A stretch of DNA of 64,000 bases, from NCBI RefSeq assembly GCF_000430545.1, contig NZ_AUMF01000022.1:1-64000 (forward strand), in the 5' to 3' direction. Numbering within the stretch: position 1 is the stretch's first letter; each line of letters begins with the position of its first letter. Shown one piece after another: positions 43,031 to 53,195 of the stretch. The notes under the pieces were generated by a model, which did not search any database, was not told where the DNA came from, and saw nothing but the letters and a program-made list of their open reading frames with translations. The DNA comes from Tenacibaculum ovolyticum DSM 18103 (GTDB lineage: Bacteria > Bacteroidota > Bacteroidia > Flavobacteriales > Flavobacteriaceae). A program made the translations under genes and the position numbers.

Positions 43031-44785
43031 ATGTACAGAACGCATACTTGTGGTGAATTAAGAGCATCACACACAAATACCGAAGTTACCTTATCTGGAT
43101 GGGTACAAAAATCACGTGATAAAGGTTTTATGATTTGGGTAGATTTACGTGATCGCTACGGAATTACACAGTTAATTTTCGACGAAGCACGTACCTCTAA
43201 AGATTTAATGGAGGAAGCGAAAACTTTAGGACGTGAATTTGTTGTTCAAGTTACAGGTACCGTTATTGAAAGAGAATCTAAAAACAAAAATATTCCTACT
43301 GGTGAAGTAGAAGTATTAGTTACCAAGTTAGAAGTTTTAAACGAAGCAAAAACGCCTCCTTTTACTATTGAAGATAAAACAGATGGTGGTGAAGATATTC
43401 GTATGAAATATCGTTATTTAGATATTCGTCGTAACCCAGTAAAAGATAGTTTGATTTTTAGATCAAAAGTATCAATGGAGGTTCGTAAATATTTATCTGA
43501 CCAAGAATTTATAGAAGTAGAAACACCTTATTTAATTAAGTCTACTCCAGAAGGAGCGCGTGATTTCTTAGTACCTTCGAGAATGAATGCAGGACAGTTT
43601 TACGCATTACCACAATCACCTCAAACATTTAAACAACTATTAATGGTTGGTGGAATGGATAAATACTTTCAGATTGTAAAGTGTTTTAGAGATGAAGATT
43701 TACGTGCCGATCGTCAGCCAGAATTCACACAAATTGACTGTGAAATGGCTTTTGTTGATCAAGAAGATATTTTAAATATTTTTGAAGGATTAACGCGTCA
43801 CTTACTAAAGGAAATTAACAATGTTGAAGTTGATAAATTTCCAAGAATGTTATTTGATGATGCTATGCGTTTATATGGTAATGACAAACCAGATATCCGT
43901 TTTGGAATGGAGTTTGGTGAATTAAATGACGTTGCACAACAAAAAGAATTTAAAGTATTTAATGATGCTGAATTAGTAGTAGGAATCGCGGTTCCTGGTG
44001 CTGCATCATATACAAGAAAAGAAATAGATAAGTTAATCGATTGGGTACGCCGTCCGCAAGTTGGAGCTTTAGGAATGGTGTATGTAAAATGTAATGAAGA
44101 TGGTACTTTTAAATCGTCTGTAGATAAATTTTATGCCCAAGAAAATTTAGCAAAATGGGCTGAAAAAACAGGCGCTAAAGCTGGTGATTTAATCTGTATT
44201 TTATCAGGAAATACCACTAAAGTACGTGGGCAGTTATCTGCTTTACGTATGGAAATGGCAGAGCGTTTAGGATTAAGAGACCCTAAAGTATTTGCTCCTC
44301 TTTGGGTAATTGATTTTCCGTTGTTAGAATTAGACGAAGAAACAGGTCATTACCACGCAATGCACCACCCGTTTACATCGCCAAAACCAGGACAATTAGA
44401 GTTGTTAGACACCAACCCTGGAGATGTAAAAGCAAATGCATATGATTTAGTATTAAACGGTAACGAAATTGGTGGAGGTTCTATTCGTATTCACGATAAA
44501 GAAACACAAGCCATTATGTTTAAACATTTAGGCTTTACTGAAGAAGAAGCTAAAGAACAATTTGGTTTCTTAATGGACGCTTTTGAATACGGAGCACCAC
44601 CACATGGAGGTTTAGCGTTTGGTTTAGATAGATTGGTTGCTATTTTAGGAGGACAAGAAACAATTCGTGATTTTATTGCGTTCCCTAAAAACAATTCAGG
44701 TCGTGATGTAATGATTGATGCTCCTGCAACATTAAATGACACGCAACTTGCTGAATTAAGCATTAAGCTTGATATAAAAGAGTAA
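43031..44785 (+). CDS. aspS: Aspartate-tRNA ligase
   Basis: 584 residues. N-terminal OB-fold ('[32 protein letters not shown]'), class II motifs: '[25 protein letters not shown]', '[23 protein letters not shown]', bacterial GAD insert, and motif 3 '[16 protein letters not shown]'. Full-length bacterial type. Terminator follows. Confidence 0.97.
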   Translation: MYRTHTCGELRASHTNTEVTLSGWVQKSRDKGFMIWVDLRDRYGITQLIFDEARTSKDLMEEAKTLGREFVVQVTGTVIERESKNKNIPTGEVEVLVTKLEVLNEAKTPPFTIEDKTDGGEDIRMKYRYLDIRRNPVKDSLIFRSKVSMEVRKYLSDQEFIEVETPYLIKSTPEGARDFLVPSRMNAGQFYALPQSPQTFKQLLMVGGMDKYFQIVKCFRDEDLRADRQPEFTQIDCEMAFVDQEDILNIFEGLTRHLLKEINNVEVDKFPRMLFDDAMRLYGNDKPDIRFGMEFGELNDVAQQKEFKVFNDAELVVGIAVPGAASYTRKEIDKLIDWVRRPQVGALGMVYVKCNEDGTFKSSVDKFYAQENLAKWAEKTGAKAGDLICILSGNTTKVRGQLSALRMEMAERLGLRDPKVFAPLWVIDFPLLELDEETGHYHAMHHPFTSPKPGQLELLDTNPGDVKANAYDLVLNGNEIGGGSIRIHDKETQAIMFKHLGFTEEEAKEQFGFLMDAFEYGAPPHGGLAFGLDRLVAILGGQETIRDFIAFPKNNSGRDVMIDAPATLNDTQLAELSIKLDIKE

Positions 44786-44800
44786 ATGACAACACTATAA

Positions 44801-44845
44801 AAAAAGCCTCAATATGTATAAAGCATATTGAGGCTTTTTTATTTT
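44801..44845. terminator. Terminator after aspS
   Basis: A 16-bp perfect stem (44801-44816 with 44824-44839), T-rich on both sides, placed between convergent genes. Confidence 0.88.
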
Positions 44846-44884
44846 ATACCAGTTCTAATTTAAAATAACCAGTAATAACTGGTT

Positions 44885-45337
44885 TTACTCTATTGAAGTT
44901 AGCGTTTTTCTGCCAATTTCTTTCACTACAATTGTTTCTGACAAAGAATCATGTAAGCATTGTTTTTTATCAGTCATAAAAAACATAATGTATCCTATTA
45001 AAAAAGTAAAAAGGTTTAAAAAGTTGGCAAAAAACCTTCCCGTAGCTTGTCCAAAAGTTACTTTTTGCCCATCAACACTCAATAATTGAATATTACATGC
45101 TCCTTGCCCTAGCGTTCTTTGTTTGTCTCCACTTTGTTGTAAAGACCAATATAGCCAAGCTGGTATTATAGGTATACAAAATTGTGGTATTATTATTATA
45201 ATTACATCAATTATTCTAGCTAAAAAACGCTCACCAAAACTTGCGTATTTATACACAATAATCTCATTGGTATCTTTAATCGTTAATTCAATAGTGTTTT
45301 CATTCGTAAAACGAATTGTTTTTTCTGAAGTATACAT
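44885..45337 (-). CDS. RDD family membrane protein
   Basis: 150 residues. The RDD pattern 'YASFGERFLARIIDVIIIIIPQF' and 'LGQGACNIQLLSVDGQKVTFGQATGRFFANFLNLFTFLIG' is present with three helices. RDD proteins are small membrane proteins, some implicated in Na+/H+ exchange; here the function is unknown. It stands alone. Confidence 0.88.
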   Translation of the reverse strand: MYTSEKTIRFTNENTIELTIKDTNEIIVYKYASFGERFLARIIDVIIIIIPQFCIPIIPAWLYWSLQQSGDKQRTLGQGACNIQLLSVDGQKVTFGQATGRFFANFLNLFTFLIGYIMFFMTDKKQCLHDSLSETIVVKEIGRKTLTSIE

Positions 45338-45804
45338 AGTCTTTTTTTAGAGCGCAATGATACTAAAAACTATTATAAGTAGAATACTGTTAACACAGTA
45401 ACTATATAAAATAATAGCATTTCAATATCGTTAAATTACAACTACTAAAAAAAGAATTACTCTTACAATTCAATTATTAAAAATATAATCATTTGTTTAT
45501 ATTTTATAACAAAAAAAGAACTAGTTATAAAACTAATATTTATGAAATAATAAATATTCAATAAAGTAATTTAAAAACCAAAAACAATTTTAAAACGGAT
45601 AAAACCCATCTTTATAATCAACAGCAGAACAATAAAAACATTTATTTATCCACCATAAAAAAACAAAAACGACTCAAAACAACAAAACACCTTAATGAAA
45701 ACATATGATTACATTACATTAACCAAACACAATCAGCAACCACCTAAACCAGTCATTTGATTTTAAAGACTTACATTTGAGATAAAATCAAAAAAAGCTA
45801 TCTT
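45338..45804 (+). other. A+T-rich intergenic region with a promoter candidate
   Basis: 467 bases without a gene or a repeat that I could recognise. TACATTTG at 45772-45779 matches TAnnTTTG and lies 25 bp before the DUF2339 ATG; the TTTG at 45756 is only 12 bp upstream of it, too close for a -33 box. Confidence 0.4.
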
Positions 45805-48297
45805 ATGGAAGTAATTTTATTTATTACCTTAATATTATGTTTTTATCTTATAACTAATAACATAAACTCAAAATTTAAAGGCTTAAACGAAACTATTGAC
45901 GATCTAAAGAAAAGAGTACAAAGTCTTCAACATAACGCAATTGCAAAAGAGCAAGAAACATTGCTTAAAAAAGATGCTATTGTTAATGATAACATAAAAA
46001 CAACAGAAGTTATAAAGAAACCTATTGTTGTTGAAAAACCAAAGACTGTTATTCCTGAAAATACAGCAATTATAAAACCTGTTTCAGAAACAATAGCAAA
46101 ACCTACTTCATCTCCAGAAATTAAGAAAGCTGTTAAAAAACCAACACCTCAAGTAAAAATACAGAAGCAAGCTCCTAAAAAATCTTGGATAGAAACATTT
46201 AAAGAGAAAAATCCAGATTTAGAGAAATTTATAGGGGAAAACTTAATTAACAAACTTGGTATTTTAATTTTAGTGCTAGGTATTAGTTTTTTTGTTAAAT
46301 ATGCTATCGATAAAGATTGGATAAACGAACCTGCAAGAGTTGGTATTGGTATATTATGTGGTTCGCTTGTAATGGCGATTGCACATAAATTAAAGAAAAA
46401 CTACGCCTCTTTTAGCTCCGTTTTAGTAGCAGGAGCCATTAGTATATTCTATTTTACAATATATATTGCATTTCACGAATACCAATTATTTAGTCAAACA
46501 GTTGCCTTTGTAATTATGTCGTTAATTACTGCTTTTAGCACTTTGGTATCTGTTTCATATAACCGTCAAGAATTAGCCGTTTTATCATTAATTGGTGGTT
46601 TTGCAGCTCCATTTATGCTAAGTACTGGTGAAGGAAATTACATTGTTCTATTTACTTATATTGCTATTTTAAATATAGGAATACTAGGTATTTCTTATTT
46701 TAAAAAATGGAAAATATCTACCATCTTAGCTTTCATCTTTACAACACTATTATTCTTTAGTTGGTGTGCCGTAAAAATAGGAGGTTCTAAATTTTCACAT
46801 ACAGGTGCATTAACTTTTGCTACCCTATTCTATTTTATATTTAGTATTACTATTGTTTTAAATAATCTTCGAAACAAAGGAACTTTCTCTGCAATAGAAT
46901 ATTTTATTTTAGTAGCAAACACCTTCGTGTTTTTTGGTATTGGAATGTTAATTTTAAATGACTTAGAGTCAAACTTCATTGGTTTATTCACGCTGTTATT
47001 AGCTATCTATAATTTAATATACGCTTCTATATTATATAGAAAATTCGGATTAGATAAAAACGCTATCTATTTATTAATTGGTTTGGCACTTACCTTTGTA
47101 ACGCTTACAATTCCACTTCAATTTGAAGGAAATCATATAACTTTATTTTGGGCAGCAGAGGTTGTATTATTATTCTGGCTTTCTCAGAAATCAAAAATAA
47201 ACTCTTTTAAAATCGGCGCAATAATTGTGCAGGTACTAACACTTATTAGTTTACTACTAGATTGGGAAAAATACAGCTATTCGAAAGAACTGACTGTAAT
47301 TTTTAATCCATTATTTATTGCAGGTTTTGTAGTAAGTATTTCTCTTTTCTTAACCTATTGGCTATTAAATAAAGAAAAGAGTATTGCTACAAAATCGTTT
47401 AAATTAAACCTTACGTTTTACAAAGCAGCTGTTTTAATAGTTGCAATTATTATAACATATTTTACAGGAATTTTAGAGACTAATTATCAAGCAGGGCAAT
47501 TCTTAGAGAATAAATTTTCTATACGTTCTTTCTCAGTAACCTATCACTTTATTTTTGCTGCTATTATACTCTACCTAGCATTATTCTTTAAAAAGAAAAG
47601 TATTTTAAAACTAACATTATCAATCGCTAGTGTTTCTATATTATTATACATTCTTTCGTTTTACAAATATCCTGCGAATGAAATGATTGAAAATTTTGCT
47701 AGAAATACAACTACTAAACATGCTTTTTATTTCCACTATATTATTTTAGGGTGTTTAGTGTATTTTGGGTATCAATTATTTAAAAAAACAAAATCAGTAT
47801 TTAATATAAGCCCTACAAAAAGCAAGTGGCTACCGTGGTTATTTGTTTTTGCCATTGTGTACACGTTAAGTAATGAAATAATGATTCATGGTTTATATAT
47901 TTCAAACACTGTTGATGTAACAGAATTGGCTGAAAAATTTCCAGAAGCTGAAAACAATTTCTACACAAAGAAAAAATTCATAAAAAACGAAATAAAAGAA
48001 ACCAAAGCACAAATTATTAAAATAGGTTACCCGATACTTTGGGGAATATTTTCTTTTATTTTTTTAATTATTGGAATAAAAAGACAGTGGAAGGTATTAC
48101 GAGTAATAGCACTTTCGTTACTTGGTTTAACCATTGTAAAATTGTTTGTTTACGATATTAAAAATGTTTCAGAAACAGGAAAAATTGTTGCCTTTATATT
48201 ACTTGGGGTCTTAATTTTAGTTATTTCCTTTGTGTATCAAAAAATTAAAAAATTAGTAGTTGATGAAGTATCCGAAAAAGAAAATAATGATGAATAA
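45805..48297 (+). CDS. DUF2339 family multi-pass membrane protein
   Basis: 830 residues. One N-terminal helix, a coiled coil and a Lys/Pro-rich linker (about 25-130), then 'FIGENLINKLGILILVLGISFFVKYAIDKDWINEPARVGIGIL' and some 20 further helices, the DUF2339 pattern. Function unknown; thought to be an envelope protein. It is followed by and overlaps the DUF3999 gene by 8 bp, a frequent pairing of the two families. Confidence 0.9.
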   Translation: MEVILFITLILCFYLITNNINSKFKGLNETIDDLKKRVQSLQHNAIAKEQETLLKKDAIVNDNIKTTEVIKKPIVVEKPKTVIPENTAIIKPVSETIAKPTSSPEIKKAVKKPTPQVKIQKQAPKKSWIETFKEKNPDLEKFIGENLINKLGILILVLGISFFVKYAIDKDWINEPARVGIGILCGSLVMAIAHKLKKNYASFSSVLVAGAISIFYFTIYIAFHEYQLFSQTVAFVIMSLITAFSTLVSVSYNRQELAVLSLIGGFAAPFMLSTGEGNYIVLFTYIAILNIGILGISYFKKWKISTILAFIFTTLLFFSWCAVKIGGSKFSHTGALTFATLFYFIFSITIVLNNLRNKGTFSAIEYFILVANTFVFFGIGMLILNDLESNFIGLFTLLLAIYNLIYASILYRKFGLDKNAIYLLIGLALTFVTLTIPLQFEGNHITLFWAAEVVLLFWLSQKSKINSFKIGAIIVQVLTLISLLLDWEKYSYSKELTVIFNPLFIAGFVVSISLFLTYWLLNKEKSIATKSFKLNLTFYKAAVLIVAIIITYFTGILETNYQAGQFLENKFSIRSFSVTYHFIFAAIILYLALFFKKKSILKLTLSIASVSILLYILSFYKYPANEMIENFARNTTTKHAFYFHYIILGCLVYFGYQLFKKTKSVFNISPTKSKWLPWLFVFAIVYTLSNEIMIHGLYISNTVDVTELAEKFPEAENNFYTKKKFIKNEIKETKAQIIKIGYPILWGIFSFIFLIIGIKRQWKVLRVIALSLLGLTIVKLFVYDIKNVSETGKIVAFILLGVLILVISFVYQKIKKLVVDEVSEKENNDE

Positions 48298-49525
48298 ATA
48301 TAACTTTTTAATAGCCTTCTTTATAGTTTTAACTAGTTTTAGTCAAAACTATAAAGGTACACTTAGCGTAATTGAAGAAGATGGATTGCATAAAATAATA
48401 CTTCCGCAAGAAGTACGTTCATCATGTAACGAAAACTTTAACTTTTTAAGAATTAAGGATGTTCAAAAAAATGAAGTTCCTTATGTTTTAATTTATAATA
48501 ACGACAAGAAATTTTCTACTTTTAAACCAATTAAAATTGCTTCTAAAAAAGTATTAAAAGACTCTATCACTTCTATTCTTCTCGAAAATAAAACGAGAAA
48601 AATACAAGATTATATTACACTACAAATAGCAAATACAAAAATCAAAAAAAGGTATACTGTTTATGGTAGTGATGACGGAAAAGAATGGTTTGGCTTGGTT
48701 TCTAACAAAAGTTTGTCATATATAAATAAGCCTCAAAAAACGGCAACAGGAAAGGTGTTTTTAGAAAAAACAATTCATTTTCCTCTAAACACTTACACTT
48801 TTTTACGTATTGATTTTAATGATAAAGAATCATTACCTATTAACATTTTAAATGCTGGTATTTATGAGAGTAAATTTTATACTCAAAACCTCAGTAAAAT
48901 ATCAAACTATAAGCAAGAAATCGTTAATATAAAAGAAAAGAAAGTTACACAACTTAAGTTTACAGCTACAAACAAGCATCGTATTAATAGTATTTCTTTT
49001 AAAATTACAGATGCTTTTTTTCTACGTAATGCAAAGTTAATTGTAAAGAAAACTCGAAAAGTAAAGAAGCGTGTAAAAACTTACAATCATGTTATTTCTC
49101 AATTTCAATTAAACTCAAAAAGCAACAACACCTTTGTTTTTGATAATTTAAATGAAAAAGAATTCATCATAGAAATTGATAATCAAGATAATCCTTCTTT
49201 AACAATAGAAAATATACAACTATTACAAAAGCCAATATATCTTATTACCAGCTTAAAGCAAAAACAAGATTATGAAGTACTAATTAACAATACACTTTCT
49301 AAACCTTCTTACGATTTAGGTAATTTTATATCAAAAAAAACAGTTGCTGTTGAAGAAGCTACTATTTTAAACTTTACTAAGATTGAAAAGAAAAAAGAGA
49401 AGGAAGAAGAAAAACCTTTTTGGGAAACTACATTATTTATGTGGATTTGTATTGTTCTTGGTAGTTTTATAGTTGTTTATTTTGCTATAAGTTTAGTTAA
49501 AGATATTAGTAATCAAGAAAAATAA
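48290..49525 (+). CDS. DUF3999 family protein
   Basis: 411 residues from ATG 48290 (MNKYNFLIAFF...), with a signal peptide (about 1-17) and one C-terminal membrane helix (near 386-407). The middle is beta-rich, with 'YTVYGSDDGKEWFGLVSN' and 'TFLRIDFNDKESLPINILNAGIYES', resembling discoidin-like folds. Partner of DUF2339 upstream; the large periplasmic part presumably contacts that protein. A hairpin closes the pair. Confidence 0.85.
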   Translation: MNKYNFLIAFFIVLTSFSQNYKGTLSVIEEDGLHKIILPQEVRSSCNENFNFLRIKDVQKNEVPYVLIYNNDKKFSTFKPIKIASKKVLKDSITSILLENKTRKIQDYITLQIANTKIKKRYTVYGSDDGKEWFGLVSNKSLSYINKPQKTATGKVFLEKTIHFPLNTYTFLRIDFNDKESLPINILNAGIYESKFYTQNLSKISNYKQEIVNIKEKKVTQLKFTATNKHRINSISFKITDAFFLRNAKLIVKKTRKVKKRVKTYNHVISQFQLNSKSNNTFVFDNLNEKEFIIEIDNQDNPSLTIENIQLLQKPIYLITSLKQKQDYEVLINNTLSKPSYDLGNFISKKTVAVEEATILNFTKIEKKKEKEEEKPFWETTLFMWICIVLGSFIVVYFAISLVKDISNQEK

Positions 49526-49546
49526 TTAACCAATTACCAAACATTA

Positions 49547-49582
49547 AACACCTTTTCTCTATTTAGAAATAGGTGTTTTTCT
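49547..49582 (+). terminator. Terminator after the DUF2339-DUF3999 pair
   Basis: AACACCT (49547-49553) pairs with AGGTGTT (49571-49577), with an inner ATTT/AAAT pairing, then TTTC; weak but well placed. Confidence 0.6.
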
Positions 49583-49594
49583 TATATTTAAAGA

Positions 49595-51370
49595 ATGCCT
49601 AAACCTAAAAACATATTTAAAAAAATACTAATTTGGAGATATAAACATATTTCTGAACGTCAATTTGTATACGTTTTAAGTGTTTTAATTGGTTTTTTAG
49701 CAGGTATTGGAACACTCTTTTTAAAGAACATGACTTCCTTTTTTCAAACTATTTTAGAAGGAAAATTTATTAAAGACATTCATTATTATCTCTATTTTAT
49801 CTTCCCAATTATTGGATTAATTTTAGTCTATTATATTAAAAAGAAATTTCTAAAAAAAGAAATTGGTCATGGTATTTCTACCACACTCCATGCTATTTCT
49901 AAACGAAGTGGAATTATAGAAAAATATAAAATTTATGCTTCAATAATTACCGCACCAATTACAGTTGGTTTTGGAGGTTCTGTTGGTTTACTTGGCCCTG
50001 CAATAAGTACAGGAGCAGCTTTAGGTTCAAGAGTATCGCAACTATTTCACATGAACCGAAAAACAAGAATGCTTTTAATTGGTTGTGCAACTACTGGAGC
50101 TATGTCATCAATGTTTAAAGCACCCGTTGCTGCTATTATTTTCGCTATAGAAATATTTAGTCTAGATTTAGCTTTTGCTTCATTAGTTCCTTTATTACTA
50201 GCTTCTGTTGCAGCTGTAATTACTTCTTATTTCTTTTTTGAAAAAGATGCGCTACTAGGTTTTGAATTAGTAGATGCTTTTAAAATAAAGGATATTTTTT
50301 ATTATGTTTTATTAGGTTTTTTTACGGGTTTAGTATCTGTCTATTTTTCAAAAATATATTTTCGAATTACTAATTTTTTTAAGCGTATTAAAAAATCGGT
50401 TCATAAATTAATTTTTGGAGGTCTTGCAATTGGATTAATGTTATTTTTAATTCCACCCTTATATGGTGAGGGTTACGGATTAATTAATAATTTATTAGAA
50501 GGAAACACCTTAGCTGCTTTAAAAGACATTCCTTACAATGTAGATTTCGAAAATGTTTGGATTGTTATTATGTTCCTATTGTTAATCACAGTATTTAAAG
50601 CTATTGCCATGACAACTACCTTTGCTGCTGGTGGTGTTGGAGGAATCTTTATTCCCACCTTAGTTATGGGAAGCGCTTTAGGTAACGTATCAGCGAAAAT
50701 AATCAATCAATTAGGCGGTAGCGTATCAGAATCTAACTTTACTTTAATAGGAATGACGGGGTTAATGGCAGGTGTATTACATGCTCCTTTAACTGCTATT
50801 TTCTTAATTGCTGAAATTACTGGCGGTTATGATTTATTTGTTCCGTTAATGTTGGTAGCTGCAATTTCGTTTGCTGTTACAAAATACTTTATATCAAACT
50901 CAATTTACACGGTAGAATTAGCAAAAAGGGGCGAACTTATTACACATGATAAAGATAAAAATGTGTTGATGATGATGACTATTAACAAACTAATAGAAAC
51001 AAATTTTAAAGCGGTACACCCCGAAATGTTTTTAGGTGATATGCTAAAAAAAGCTGTTTCTAATTCTAATAGAAATATTTTTCCGGTAATTGAAAAAAAC
51101 AAACAGTTTTTAGGAATTGTTTTATTAGATGATATTAGACCTATTATGTTTGATAATGACATGTACGATAAAGTAACTGTTGAAACCTTTATGAGGAGTG
51201 CCCTATCAATTATACAACACGATGATTCTGTTGAAAAAGTAATGCAAAAATTTAAAGAAAGTGCCGCCTGGAATTTACCTGTTATAAAAAATGGTAAATA
51301 CTTAGGCTTTATTTCTAAATCAAAACTACTATCAGCTTACCGAACAAAATTAATTGAGGTTACTTCTTAG
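49595..51370 (+). CDS. CLC family chloride channel/transporter with CBS domains
   Basis: 591 residues: CLC membrane domain (about 25-450), then two CBS domains (about 460-585). The selectivity loops are altered: the G-S-G-I-P motif is G-H-G-I-S (91-95), and the G-R-E-G-P motif reads G-L-L-G-P (131-135), so the gating Glu is Leu133. 'GGVGGIFIPTLVMGSALG' keeps the GIFIP loop. Without the Glu it may act as a passive channel rather than a Cl-/H+ exchanger. Its end overlaps the convergent GDPD gene by 11 bp. Confidence 0.92.
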   Translation: MPKPKNIFKKILIWRYKHISERQFVYVLSVLIGFLAGIGTLFLKNMTSFFQTILEGKFIKDIHYYLYFIFPIIGLILVYYIKKKFLKKEIGHGISTTLHAISKRSGIIEKYKIYASIITAPITVGFGGSVGLLGPAISTGAALGSRVSQLFHMNRKTRMLLIGCATTGAMSSMFKAPVAAIIFAIEIFSLDLAFASLVPLLLASVAAVITSYFFFEKDALLGFELVDAFKIKDIFYYVLLGFFTGLVSVYFSKIYFRITNFFKRIKKSVHKLIFGGLAIGLMLFLIPPLYGEGYGLINNLLEGNTLAALKDIPYNVDFENVWIVIMFLLLITVFKAIAMTTTFAAGGVGGIFIPTLVMGSALGNVSAKIINQLGGSVSESNFTLIGMTGLMAGVLHAPLTAIFLIAEITGGYDLFVPLMLVAAISFAVTKYFISNSIYTVELAKRGELITHDKDKNVLMMMTINKLIETNFKAVHPEMFLGDMLKKAVSNSNRNIFPVIEKNKQFLGIVLLDDIRPIMFDNDMYDKVTVETFMRSALSIIQHDDSVEKVMQKFKESAAWNLPVIKNGKYLGFISKSKLLSAYRTKLIEVTS

Positions 51371-52361
51371 CCAAAAATTGCACCATTTTATCAGGAAAAT
51401 CTGTAAAACCTCCATCAATATTTGCTTCAAAAAATAACACTTGCATCATTTCATTAAATGAAGAGAATTCATCTAATTGATCTGCTCTAAAAGTATACGG
51501 ATGTACTTTTAATCCTAATTCATGAGCATCACTAACTAACGCTGTAAATGTAAATTTACCATTTATTTTTTCATTTAAAATTTGCTTGTACCAAGGCCCT
51601 ATTCCATCTGCATAAGTTGCAAAGTGTTTTAGTTCTTTCGTTTCTTCAGGAAACTCCATCAATTGCACTAAAAATAAATCTGATTGCAACTCAACTCTAA
51701 CTCTTTCTAACTCTTTAGCATCAAAACATTGAAAAATACAGTTATCTTTTTTTGTTTTATATCCATAACTAGAAAGAATTTCCAATGTAATTTTAGCAAT
51801 GTCTTTTCCGTTTTTATGATGAAATTCTGGATTTTTAATCTCTGGATAAATTCCTATATTTTTTTCAGTACTATAATTTAACCCTTGTATTAATTCTATT
51901 TCTTGCTGAAGAGAATGTAATTTAAAATCCCCTTTACTTTTCGGAAATCTTTTTGGATAAAACTGTTCTCCTGTTTTATGATCAAATCGTTCAGTTACCT
52001 GTAACTTTTGTAACTCTTCAAATGTAAAATCAATTACATAATAACGATTATCAGCTCTTTTTCTATCTGAAAACACTTCAGCAACATTCGTTACGTCATC
52101 TAAATAAATATCATGAATAACAATAGCTATATTATCTTTACTTAACACTAAATCTTGTTCAATATAATTAGGATTCATAGCATAAGCCATCGCTTTAGCT
52201 TCCATAGAATGTTCTGGTAAATAGCCTGATGCTCCACGGTGCGCAATAACAATTTTGTTTGATTTCATCTTTTTATTTTGAATAGTATTTTTACAATTAA
52301 CCAACAGAAAAACCACTGCTATAAACAGTATTTTTACAGTAATTACTTTTAGAATTTTCAT
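51360..52361 (-). CDS. Glycerophosphodiester phosphodiesterase lipoprotein
   Basis: 333 residues with a lipobox 'LLVNC' near 19-23. GDPD motifs: 'VIAHRGASGYLPEHSMEAKAMAYAM', 'IEQDLVLSKDNIAIVIHD', 'IYPEIKNPEFHHKNG', as in GlpQ. It should split glycerophosphodiesters in the periplasm or at the outer membrane. Monocistronic, convergent with the CLC gene. Confidence 0.93.
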   Translation of the reverse strand: MKILKVITVKILFIAVVFLLVNCKNTIQNKKMKSNKIVIAHRGASGYLPEHSMEAKAMAYAMNPNYIEQDLVLSKDNIAIVIHDIYLDDVTNVAEVFSDRKRADNRYYVIDFTFEELQKLQVTERFDHKTGEQFYPKRFPKSKGDFKLHSLQQEIELIQGLNYSTEKNIGIYPEIKNPEFHHKNGKDIAKITLEILSSYGYKTKKDNCIFQCFDAKELERVRVELQSDLFLVQLMEFPEETKELKHFATYADGIGPWYKQILNEKINGKFTFTALVSDAHELGLKVHPYTFRADQLDEFSSFNEMMQVLFFEANIDGGFTDFPDKMVQFLAKK

Positions 52362-52434
52362 TCTATAAAAATAAAAAAGTATATTAAAATACCTTTATAA
52401 AAAGTATCTTTATCGATTAAAATAAAAAACTATT

Positions 52435-53136
52435 ATGGAAAACTCAATTAACAACAAAGTATTAGCTATTCAAGCGTCAGAAACAGATAGATTATCATTT
52501 TACAAAAAAACATATTTACACGTTGGTTTAGGTGTGCTATTATTTATAGTTTTTGAATATTTATTATTACAAAATGCAACTATAGTTGAGTTTGCCTTAT
52601 CAATGACACAAGGTTATAAATGGCTACTATTATTAGGAGGATTTATGTTAATTACTAATTATGCAGAAAGTACAGCTTTAAAAACATCAGATAAAAACTT
52701 ACAATACTTAGCATATTCAGGATATATTTTTGCAGAAGCTTTTATCTTTATTCCTTTAATATACATGGCTATTGCTTATACGAATAACTTTGAAGTTATT
52801 AAACAAGCAGGAATTGTAACTCTAGGATTATTTGCAGGAATATCTTCAATTGTATTTATTACTAAAAAAGATTTTTCTTTTATAAAAGCAGGTTTAAGTG
52901 TTGGTTTCTTTATTGCTATCGGGTTAATTATTGCAGGAACCTTATTTGGTTTTAATCTAGGCTTGTGGTTCTCTGTAGGAATGTGTGTGTTAGCTGCTGG
53001 TTCTATTTTATATCAAACATCTAACCTTGTTCATAAATTCTCAACCGATGATTATATACCAGCTGCATTAGGCTTATTTGCTTCTTTAATGTTATTATTT
53101 TGGTATGTTATACAAATTTTCATGTCGAGAGATTAA
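52435..53136 (+). CDS. Bax inhibitor-1 (BI-1/YccA) family membrane protein
   Basis: 233 residues, seven helices; 'FYKKTYLHVGLGVLLFIVFEYLLL', 'YIFAEAFIFIPLIYMA', 'AGIVTLGLFAGISSIVFITKKDFSFIKAGLSVG' match BI-1. Bacterial members affect Ca2+ leak or FtsH activity. Stands alone, with a terminator behind. Confidence 0.92.
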   Translation: MENSINNKVLAIQASETDRLSFYKKTYLHVGLGVLLFIVFEYLLLQNATIVEFALSMTQGYKWLLLLGGFMLITNYAESTALKTSDKNLQYLAYSGYIFAEAFIFIPLIYMAIAYTNNFEVIKQAGIVTLGLFAGISSIVFITKKDFSFIKAGLSVGFFIAIGLIIAGTLFGFNLGLWFSVGMCVLAAGSILYQTSNLVHKFSTDDYIPAALGLFASLMLLFWYVIQIFMSRD

Positions 53137-53161
53137 ATAACTACAGACTATTACTATAAAC

Positions 53162-53195
53162 AAAAAAGAGAAACATATATGTTTCTCTTTTTTAT
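53162..53195. terminator. Bidirectional terminator
   Basis: A perfect palindrome around GAGAAACATA/TATGTTTCTC with A run before and T run after, between convergent genes BI-1 and spermidine synthase. Confidence 0.88.

Noticed and set aside
45338..45804. Possible replication origin in the A+T-rich gap
   Set aside because: No DnaA-box cluster or dnaA/dnaN neighbours were seen.
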